This document shows positions 14,521 to 21,675 of a stretch of 64,000 nt of DNA, one piece after another. The stretch is taken from the NCBI RefSeq assembly GCF_007994135.1, contig NZ_VLKF01000001.1, forward strand, positions 4,278,001 to 4,342,000. The letters are read 5' to 3'. The notes below the pieces were generated by a model. It saw only the letters and a program-made list of their open reading frames with translations. It ran no database searches and had not been told where the DNA came from. Within the stretch, counting starts at the first letter, position 1, and the number at the start of each line of letters is the position of its first letter. The DNA is from Modestobacter roseus (GTDB lineage: Bacteria > Actinomycetota > Actinomycetes > Mycobacteriales > Geodermatophilaceae). The position numbers and the translations under genes are program-made.

Positions 14521-16991
14521 TCGTCGGGGTCGGGCGCCTGCCGGGCGTCGTCGGCCGGCTCGGCGGTCTCCTGGGTGACGGTGGTGGCGAAGGGGGCCGG
14601 CGGCCGGGTGACCGCCACGTCCTCGGCGGGCAGCTCCGGGGCGGCGGCGAGCTCGTCGAGGACCACGTCGAGCACGCGGACCGCGCCCCGCTTGTCCAGC
14701 GGGTCGTTGCCGTTGCCGCACTTGGGCGACTGCACGCACGAGGGGCAGCCGGACTCGCACTCGCAGCTGGCCACCGTGGCCCGGGTGGCCTGCAGCCACT
14801 CCCGCAGCACCGCGTAGCCGCGCTCGGCGAAACCGGCCCCGCCGGGGTGGCCGTCGTAGACGACGATCGTGGCCGCGCCGGTGTCCGGGTGCAGCGCGGT
14901 GGAGATGCCGCCGAGGTCCCAGCGGTCGCAGGTGGCCAGCAGCGGCAGGATGCCGATCGAGGCGTGCTCGGCGGCGTGCAGCGAGCCGGGCAGCGCGGCG
15001 TCGTCGACGTCGGCGCGGCCCACGGCCCGTTCGTCCAGGGTCAGCCAGACGGCCCGGGTGCGCAGCTGCCGGGGCGGCAGGTCGAGCGGGAACTCCGCCA
15101 GCACCTCGCCGGTGCCCAGCCGCCGGCGCTGGTAGGCCACCACCTGGTTGGTCACGTCGACCACGCCGGTGTGCGCGGTCACCGCGCCCAGCCGCCGGGT
15201 GCGCTCGATCGAGACGATCGACAGGTCCACGGTGTCCCGGGCGACCGTCGTCCACTCCGGGCTCTCCGCGTGCACGACCGCGCAGGCGTCCTCGTCGTCG
15301 AACTCGTCGACCACGAAGGTGTCCCCGCGGTGCACGTACAGCGCGCCGGTGTGCACCGTGGCGTGCGAGGCGTCGCCGTCGACGGTGCCCAGCAGCCGCC
15401 CGGTGTCCCGCTCGATGATCGACACCGGCGCCGCGCCGCTGCCCCGGATGTCGACGTCGGGCCGCCCCCGCCCGGCCCAGTACCAGCCGGTCGGGCGGGC
15501 CCGCAGCTGCCCGGCGGCGACCAGCTCGGCGACCTGCGCCTCGGCCACCGGGCCGCCGAAGTCGGCCAGCTCCTCGGGGCGCAGCGGCAGCTCGGCCGCC
15601 GCGCAGCACAGCTGCGGGCCGAGCACGTAGGGGTTGGCGGGGTCGGTGACGGTCGCCTCGACCGGCCGCCCGAACACCGCCCGCGGGTGGTGGGCCAGGT
15701 AGTGGTCCAGCGGGTCGTCGCGGGCGACGAAGACGACCAGCGACTCCCGCTGCGCCCGCCCGGCCCGGCCGGCCTGCTGCCACATCGACGCCAGGGTGCC
15801 CGGGTAGCCGGCCAGCACGACCGCGTCCAGGCCGGCGATGTCGATGCCCAGCTCCAGCGCGTTCGTGGTCGCGACGCCGAGCAGCTGGCCGGTGGACAGC
15901 GCCCGCTCCAGCTCCCGCCGCTCCTCGGGCAGGTAGCCGCCGCGGTAGGAGTCGACCTTGGCGGCCAGGTCCGACCGCCCGCGCGAGCGCAGGATCGCCC
16001 GGGCCTGCTCGGCCACGTTCTCCGCGCCGCGCCGCGAGCGGACGAAGGCCAGCGTCCGGGCGTCCCGCTGGACCAGGTCGGCGAGCAGGCCCGCGGCGTC
16101 CGCGGCCGCCGACCGGCGCAGCGGTGCGCCGTGCTCGCCGGTCCGCTCGGTCAGCGGCGGCTCCCACAACGCGAACGTGGCGCCCGGCCGGGGGGAGCCG
16201 TCCTCGGTCACCGCCGTCACCTCGGCGCCGACCAGCCGGGTGGCGGCCGCGGCGGGGTCGGCCACGGTCGCCGAGGCCAGCACGAACACCGGCTCCGCGC
16301 CGTAGCGGCGGCAGACCCGCCGCAGCCGGCGCAGCACGTGCCCGACGTGCGAGCCGAAGACGCCGCGGTAGGCGTGGCACTCGTCGATGACGACGTAGGC
16401 GACGCGGCGCAGCGTGCTGGACCACTTCTGGTGTGCCGGCAGGATCCCGCGGTGCAGCATGTCCGGGTTGGTGACGATCCACCGCGAGTGCCGCCGCACC
16501 CACTCCCGCTCCTCGGCCGGGGTGTCGCCGTCGTAGGCGGTCGGGCGCACCGAGGGGCCGGCCAGCGCCGCCACCGAGGCCAGCTGGTCGCGGGCCAGCG
16601 CCTTCGTGGGGGCGAGGTAGAGCACGCAGGCCCGGTCGTCCTCGGCCAGCGCGGTGAGCGCCGGCAGCTGGTAGGCCAGCGACTTGCCCGAGGCGGTCCC
16701 GGTCGCGACGACGACGTGCGCGCCGCCGCGGGCCAGCTCGGCGGCGGCCACCTGGTGGCTGAAGGGCGCGACGACCCCGCGGGCGGTCAGCCGGTCGCGC
16801 AGCTCCGCGCCCACCCAGTCCGGCCACGCCGCCACCCGGCTGGGACGGGCGGCGAGCCGGTGCACGTGGGTGACCGGGTCCTCGTCCTCCGCCGTGCCGG
16901 CCAGCAGCGACTCCAGCAGCTCGTCACCGGGCAGCGCCCGGGGTTCGGCGCCGGCGTCCACGACGGGCCGGGCGGGGTGGAGCGAGGTCAC
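14508..16991 (-). CDS. DEAD/DEAH-box helicase, YprA/MrfA-type (Rv3649-like)
   Basis: A superfamily 2 helicase of about 827 residues. Motif I is VVATGTASGKSLAYQLP (about residue 85), Ia is LAPTKALARDQ, II is VVIDECHAYRG (a DECH variant), and III is VLASATV. In the second RecA domain are TLAFVRSRRGAENVA, GVATTNALELGIDI and QQAGRAGR. A C-terminal MrfA-like cysteine cluster, CECESGCPSCVQSPKCG, lies near residue 745. It probably acts in DNA repair. Its place beside the tad locus, convergent with it, matches Rv3649. GTG 16991 is the first plausible start before SLHPARPV; a GTG at 17000 is an alternative. Confidence 0.9.
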   Translation of the reverse strand: MTSLHPARPVVDAGAEPRALPGDELLESLLAGTAEDEDPVTHVHRLAARPSRVAAWPDWVGAELRDRLTARGVVAPFSHQVAAAELARGGAHVVVATGTASGKSLAYQLPALTALAEDDRACVLYLAPTKALARDQLASVAALAGPSVRPTAYDGDTPAEEREWVRRHSRWIVTNPDMLHRGILPAHQKWSSTLRRVAYVVIDECHAYRGVFGSHVGHVLRRLRRVCRRYGAEPVFVLASATVADPAAAATRLVGAEVTAVTEDGSPRPGATFALWEPPLTERTGEHGAPLRRSAAADAAGLLADLVQRDARTLAFVRSRRGAENVAEQARAILRSRGRSDLAAKVDSYRGGYLPEERRELERALSTGQLLGVATTNALELGIDIAGLDAVVLAGYPGTLASMWQQAGRAGRAQRESLVVFVARDDPLDHYLAHHPRAVFGRPVEATVTDPANPYVLGPQLCCAAAELPLRPEELADFGGPVAEAQVAELVAAGQLRARPTGWYWAGRGRPDVDIRGSGAAPVSIIERDTGRLLGTVDGDASHATVHTGALYVHRGDTFVVDEFDDEDACAVVHAESPEWTTVARDTVDLSIVSIERTRRLGAVTAHTGVVDVTNQVVAYQRRRLGTGEVLAEFPLDLPPRQLRTRAVWLTLDERAVGRADVDDAALPGSLHAAEHASIGILPLLATCDRWDLGGISTALHPDTGAATIVVYDGHPGGAGFAERGYAVLREWLQATRATVASCECESGCPSCVQSPKCGNGNDPLDKRGAVRVLDVVLDELAAAPELPAEDVAVTRPPAPFATTVTQETAEPADDARQAPDPDDLVF

Positions 16992-17184
16992 GCCTCCCAC
17001 TGTCACACCGGCGCGCAACCCGCCTCCGCGCCGACCGGGTCGGACAGCGCGGAGTGTGCAGCAGATCACAGAAGTGGTGGCGGAAGAGACCCGGCTACGG
17101 CACAGTGCGTCCCACGCCGGGACCCGCCGGGCGCCAGCCCGGGGTGGCCGGACGGTGCGCGCCCACCCTGCCGCGGAGGCCCCG

Positions 17185-19446
17185 ATGCCCGACGCCGACC
17201 TGTCCGGAGGAGACCTCGCCCTGGTGGCGGTCGTGCTCCTCGTCTCCCTCGCCGCGCTGGGCTTCGCCGCCTGGCTGGTCCGCGCGGTGCTCGCCGCCGA
17301 CCAGGGCACGGCGTCGATGCAGGAGATCGCCGCGGCGATCCAGGAGGGGGCGGGGGCCTTCCTGCGTCGCCAGTTCCGCACGCTGGCGGTCTTCGCCGTC
17401 ATCGTCTTCCTGCTGTTGCTGCTGCTGCCGGTCACCGACGGCGGGCTGGGCACCCGGGTGGGCCGGGCGGTGTTCTTCCTGGTGGGCGCCGGCTTCTCGG
17501 CCAGCGTCGGCTTCATCGGCATGACCCTGGCGACCCGGGGCAACGTGCGGGTCGCCGCGGCCGCCGCCGCCGGCGGGCACCGTCCCGCGTTCCGGATCGC
17601 CTACCGCACCGGCGGCGTCGTCGGGATGATCACCGTGGGGCTGGGCCTGTTCGGTGCGGCGCTGGCGCTGCTGCTGTTCCAGGAGACCGCCCCGGTGGTG
17701 CTCGAGGGCTTCGGCTTCGGTGGCGCGCTGCTGGCCATGTTCATGCGCGTCGGTGGCGGCATCTTCACCAAGGCCGCCGACGTCGGCGCCGACCTGGTCG
17801 GCAAGGTGGAGGCCGGCATCCCCGAGGACGACCCGCGCAACGCCGCCACCATCGCGGACAACGTGGGCGACAACGTCGGTGACTGCGCGGGCATGGCCGC
17901 GGACCTGTTCGAGTCCTACGCGGTCACGCTGGTCGCCGCGCTCATCCTCGGCCAGGTCTTCCTCGGCCCCGTCGGGATGGTCTTCCCGCTGGTGGTCGCC
18001 GCGATCGGGGTGGTCGCCTCCATGGTCGGCATCCTGGCCAGCAACCCCCGCGGCGGCGACCGGTCCTGGATGGCGCCGGTCAACCGCGGGTTCTTCACCT
18101 CCGCGGCCGTCTCGCTCGCGCTGGTGGCGGTCGCCTCGTTCACGGTGCTGCCGGCGCTGTCCGGCGGGCTGGACGTACCGGTCAGCCCGCAGGTGCTCGG
18201 CTTCCTGTCGGTGCTGGTCGGGATCGTGCTGGCCGCCGCGATCCAGCAGCTCACCGGGTACTTCACCGAGACCTCCCGGCGCCCGGTGAAGGACGTCGGC
18301 CGCAGCTCGCTGACCGGCCCGGCCACCGTCATCCTCTCCGGCATCTCCCTCGGCCTGGAGTCGGCGGTCTACGCGGCGCTGCTGATCGGCGCGGCGGTCT
18401 ACGGGGCGTTCCTCATCGGCGGGGCGGCCGCGCTCTACGCCGTCGCGCTGGCCGGCTGCGGGCTGCTCACCACCGCCGGCGTCATCGTCTCGATGGACAC
18501 CTTCGGGCCGGTCAGCGACAACGCACAGGGCATCGCCGAGATGTCCGGCGACATCGACGACGACGGTGCCCAGGTGCTCACCGACCTCGACGCCGTGGGC
18601 AACACCACCAAGGCCATCACCAAGGGGATCGCGATCGCCACCGCGGTGCTGGCCGCCACCGCGCTGTTCGGCTCCTACAACGCGAGCATCGGTGATGCGC
18701 TGGACGACGCCGGCGCCGCGCTGGGGGACGCCTTCACCCTGGTCTCGCCGAACAACGTCGTCGGGGCGGTCATCGGCGCCGCCGTTGTCTTCCTCTTCTC
18801 CGGACTGGCGATCAACGCCGTCTCCCGCGCGGCCGGGCGGGTGGTGTTCGAGGTGCGCGAGCAGTTCCGCACCCATCCCGGGATCATGGCCGGCACCGAG
18901 CGCCCGGACTACGGCCGCGTGGTCGACATCTGCACCCGCGACTCGCTGCGCGAGCTGACCACCCCCGGGCTGCTCGCGGTGCTCGCGCCGGTCGCCGTCG
19001 GCTTCGGCCTCGGGTTCGGCCCGCTGGCCGCCTACCTGGTCGGCGCGATCGCCACCGGCACGCTGATGGCCGTCTTCCTGGCCAACTCCGGCGGCGCGTG
19101 GGACAACGCCAAGAAGATGGTGGAGGACGGCGCCCACGGCGGGAAGGGCAGCCCGGCGCACGCGGCCACGGTCATCGGTGACACCGTCGGCGACCCGTTC
19201 AAGGACACCGCCGGGCCGGCGATCAACCCGCTGATCAAGGTGATGAACCTGGTGGCCCTGCTGATCGCCCCCGCGGTCGTCGCCCTCTCGGTCGGGGAGG
19301 ACCAGAACACCACCGTGCGGGTGTCCATCGCGCTGGGCGCCACCCTGGTCATCGTCGCCGCCGTGGTGGTCAGCAAGCGCCGCTCCGTCGTCGTCGGCGG
19401 GGAGAGCGACACCGCCGCGCCCACGCTGAGCGCCAGCGCCCCCTGA
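17185..19446 (+). CDS. hppA: Membrane-bound proton-pumping pyrophosphatase, K+-independent type
   Basis: A 753-residue integral membrane protein with about 16 hydrophobic segments. It couples PPi hydrolysis to H+ pumping. The catalytic signature DVGADLVGKVEAGIPEDDPRN begins about residue 199, followed by NVGDNVGDCAGMAADLFESY. A second cluster is IDDDGAQVLTDLDAVGNTTKAITKG near residue 472, and a third is GGAWDNAKKMVEDG near residue 634. The GNTTKAxTKG version, with Lys where K+-dependent enzymes have Ala, marks the K+-independent class. ATG 17185 has GGAGG seven bases upstream. It is absent at this place in M. tuberculosis. A soluble pyrophosphatase is also encoded 10 kb away. Confidence 0.95.
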   Translation: MPDADLSGGDLALVAVVLLVSLAALGFAAWLVRAVLAADQGTASMQEIAAAIQEGAGAFLRRQFRTLAVFAVIVFLLLLLLPVTDGGLGTRVGRAVFFLVGAGFSASVGFIGMTLATRGNVRVAAAAAAGGHRPAFRIAYRTGGVVGMITVGLGLFGAALALLLFQETAPVVLEGFGFGGALLAMFMRVGGGIFTKAADVGADLVGKVEAGIPEDDPRNAATIADNVGDNVGDCAGMAADLFESYAVTLVAALILGQVFLGPVGMVFPLVVAAIGVVASMVGILASNPRGGDRSWMAPVNRGFFTSAAVSLALVAVASFTVLPALSGGLDVPVSPQVLGFLSVLVGIVLAAAIQQLTGYFTETSRRPVKDVGRSSLTGPATVILSGISLGLESAVYAALLIGAAVYGAFLIGGAAALYAVALAGCGLLTTAGVIVSMDTFGPVSDNAQGIAEMSGDIDDDGAQVLTDLDAVGNTTKAITKGIAIATAVLAATALFGSYNASIGDALDDAGAALGDAFTLVSPNNVVGAVIGAAVVFLFSGLAINAVSRAAGRVVFEVREQFRTHPGIMAGTERPDYGRVVDICTRDSLRELTTPGLLAVLAPVAVGFGLGFGPLAAYLVGAIATGTLMAVFLANSGGAWDNAKKMVEDGAHGGKGSPAHAATVIGDTVGDPFKDTAGPAINPLIKVMNLVALLIAPAVVALSVGEDQNTTVRVSIALGATLVIVAAVVVSKRRSVVVGGESDTAAPTLSASAP

Positions 19447-19595
19447 TCCCGCACCCCGATCGCGCACCCGCCTGACCCGGCGCCGCTGTGGACGACGCCG
19501 GTCGGTGTGGACGACGGCGCACGCGGCGGCCCCGCCGCCGCCCAGCATCGTCTCGCCGGCCCCACCCGGGGGCCGCACGAGCGAGGGAGGGCTGC

Positions 19596-19922
19596 GTGTC
19601 CGGACTGGTCTCCGTCCAGCTGGCGGCGCTCGGGCAGCTCCGCGTCGAGCTGGCCGCGCTGGGCCGGGAGCTCGCGGACGACGCCGACCTGAGCCGCGCC
19701 ACCGGCTCGTCGCTGGGCAGCGCGCTGCCCGGGCCGGTCGGGGTCGCCGCGGCGGGTGCCGGCGGCCGGTGCGCAGAGCTGACCGGCGCGCTCGCCGACC
19801 GGACGGCGGCGGTTGCCGCGGTGCTCGACGCGGCGCTGAGCGCCTACCGGGCGGCCGACGCCGGGCTGGCCGGGCAGCTGGCCGCCCTCGACCCGCCCCG
19901 CGGTCCGCGGACGCCGCGGTGA
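19596..19922 (+). CDS. Small helical protein resembling a type VII secretion (EspC/WXG100-like) substrate
   Basis: A 108-residue, Ala/Leu-rich, all-helical protein starting at GTG with a GGGAGG ribosome site. The two-helix hairpin pattern and the YxxxD motif (YRAAD, about residue 84) late in the chain resemble EspC/WXG100 substrates of actinobacterial type VII systems. No clear WxG turn is present in this protein; the partner downstream has one. It overlaps the DUF1023 gene by 4 bases, so the two are expressed together and may form a secreted heterodimer. No EccC or other ESX machinery is in the window. Assignment rests on pattern only. Confidence 0.55.
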   Translation: MSGLVSVQLAALGQLRVELAALGRELADDADLSRATGSSLGSALPGPVGVAAAGAGGRCAELTGALADRTAAVAAVLDAALSAYRAADAGLAGQLAALDPPRGPRTPR

Positions 19923-21457
19923 GCGCACCGGGCCTGGCGCAGCTGGCCGGCTGGGACGTGCCGCAGCTGCGCGGCTGCGTCGGCACCCTCGCGCTGGTGG
20001 TCGACCGGCTGACGCCCTGGCGCGTGCGGCTGGACGCCCTGGGGCGCCGGCTCGACAGCGCCGAGTGCTGGTCGGGCGAGGCGGGGACGGCGGCCGCCGG
20101 CGCGCTGCTCGAGCTGTCGGGGGTGGCCACCGGCGTCGGCTCCCGGGTCGACGCGGCCCTCGGTGCCCTGCGCCGGCTGGTCGACGCCGCGACCGACGCC
20201 GCCGAGCACGCCGCCCGCGCGCTCGCGGTCGCCGACTCGGCCGGGCTCCAGCTCGACGACGCGGGCCGGGTCACCGGGCTGCCCCCGCAGCCGCACCCGG
20301 CCATGGCCCCGGACCAGGCTGCGGAGCTCGCTGCCCGCCGGACCGCCGCGGAGGCCGCCGCCGCGCTCGCCACCGGCCTCGCCGCGGAGGCCCGGGCCGC
20401 GGGTGCGCGGGCACTGGTCGCCGCCGTCTCGGCGGGCGAGGAGCTGGGCGACCTGGCGCCGGCTGCCGGGCCGGTCACCTTCGCCGACCTGCTGCCCCGG
20501 CTGGACCCGGCGGGACGGCACGTGGTCCCGCCGGATCCCCGGGCCGGTCCGGTCGCCGTCGCGGACTGGTGGGCCGCGTTGAGCGCACCGCAGCAGCTGG
20601 ACGTCATCGTCGAGCACCCGGACGCCGTCGGCGCGCTCGACGGGCTGCCGGGGTGGGCCCGCGACCGGGCGAACCGGCTGCGGCTGCAGGCGGCGCTCGC
20701 CGAGCTGCCGCCCGGGGAGGCGCGCGAGACCGCCACCGCGGTCGCCGGTCAGCTGGCCGCCGGGGGCGACCGCCCGGTGCAGCTGCTGGTGTTCGACCCC
20801 GGGCAGGGGCTGGCGGCGCTGTCGGTCGGCGACCTCGACGCCGCCGAGGCGATCGCCGTCCTCGTGCCCGGCATCCTCACCACGGTCGCCGACGACCTCG
20901 CGGGCCTGACCGGCGACGCCGCCGACGTGGTGGCCGCCGCGACCGCGGCCGCGCCCGGGCTGGCGGTGGCCGCGGTCGCCTGGCTGGGCTACCGCACCCC
21001 GGGGCTGCTCGGTGCCCTCCAGCCGGTCACCGCCGTGCACGCCGGTCGAGTGCTCGACCGGGCGCTGGACGGGCTGGCCGCGGCCCGCGGCGTCCCGGGA
21101 GTGACACCGGCGGCCCGCACCACGGTGGTGGGCCACAGCTACGGCAGCCTGGTCACCGGGCAGGCCGCGCGTGCTCCGGGCCGGCTCGCCGCCGACGCCG
21201 TCGTCCTGCTGGGCAGCCCCGGCACGGGTGCCGGCCGGGCCTCCCGGTTGGAGGCGGGGGAGGTCTACGGGGCCTGGACGGCGGCCGACCCGATCAGCAC
21301 CAGCGGGTACTACGGCCCCAGCCCGGCCGACCTGGGCTTCGGCGACGTCCCGCTGCCCACCGATCCAGGCCAGGGACACACCGAGTACTACGACCCCGAC
21401 CGGCCCACGCTCGCCGCCATCGGTGCCGTCGTGGCCGGTGTCGGACCGGTCCGGTGA
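19919..21457 (+). CDS. DUF1023 alpha/beta hydrolase with N-terminal WXG-like helical domain
   Basis: A 512-residue protein. The first ~130 residues are helical with a WSG turn (SAECWSGEAGTAAAG, about residues 44-58), like WXG100 domains. A helical linker follows. The C-terminal DUF1023 alpha/beta-hydrolase domain has the nucleophile elbow TTVVGHSYGSLV (Ser near residue 405) and VVLLGSPGTG, with a late HTEYYD stretch. DUF1023 proteins occur as secreted effectors or lipases with WXG-like domains in actinomycetes. GTG 19919 overlaps the small gene upstream. An inverted repeat after the stop ends the transcript. The substrate is unknown. Confidence 0.8.
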   Translation: MSAPGLAQLAGWDVPQLRGCVGTLALVVDRLTPWRVRLDALGRRLDSAECWSGEAGTAAAGALLELSGVATGVGSRVDAALGALRRLVDAATDAAEHAARALAVADSAGLQLDDAGRVTGLPPQPHPAMAPDQAAELAARRTAAEAAAALATGLAAEARAAGARALVAAVSAGEELGDLAPAAGPVTFADLLPRLDPAGRHVVPPDPRAGPVAVADWWAALSAPQQLDVIVEHPDAVGALDGLPGWARDRANRLRLQAALAELPPGEARETATAVAGQLAAGGDRPVQLLVFDPGQGLAALSVGDLDAAEAIAVLVPGILTTVADDLAGLTGDAADVVAAATAAAPGLAVAAVAWLGYRTPGLLGALQPVTAVHAGRVLDRALDGLAAARGVPGVTPAARTTVVGHSYGSLVTGQAARAPGRLAADAVVLLGSPGTGAGRASRLEAGEVYGAWTAADPISTSGYYGPSPADLGFGDVPLPTDPGQGHTEYYDPDRPTLAAIGAVVAGVGPVR

Positions 21458-21479
21458 CCGGTGCTGCGGTCCGGCGGAA

Positions 21480-21504
21480 GCGGTTCCCGGGCCCGGGGAA
21501 CCGC
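21480..21504 (+). terminator. Inverted repeat after the DUF1023 gene
   Basis: A perfect 9-bp stem GCGGTTCCC / GGGAACCGC with a 7-base loop (21489-21495) lies 23 bases after the stop codon. It probably terminates the type VII-like pair before topA. Confidence 0.55.
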
Positions 21505-21581
21505 AGCGTCCGCCGGCCGTTGACGGGGCAACGGCGCGCCCGGATCGGCTCGCCGCCGGGCCCGGTGTCCGAGCGGTGGCC

Positions 21582-21587
21582 TACCGT
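21582..21587 (+). promoter_or_regulatory. Putative -10 element for topA
   Basis: TACCGT (TAnnnT) lies 88 bases before the topA start and is the best -10-like hexamer in the 218-bp gap. No clear -35 is visible. This gives a leader of roughly 80 bases ending in an AGGAG ribosome site. Confidence 0.35.
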
Positions 21588-21675
21588 GGCGCCTGCCGAA
21601 CGGGTGCAGCTCCGTCTGCCCCGTGTGCGCCGGGCCCGAGCCCGGCGCCTGCACCAGCACCCTGACAGGAGTCCC

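Noticed and set aside
14073-17882. A 1269-residue plus-strand protein continuing from the TadE-like gene
   Set aside because: Almost all of it is antisense to a well-conserved helicase and is low-complexity Gly/Arg/Val; high GC keeps such frames open by chance.
17095-20736. Long minus-strand frame across hppA and the DUF1023 gene
   Set aside because: Composition is His/Asp/Arg/Gly-rich as expected for the complement of high-GC coding DNA, with no domain recognised.
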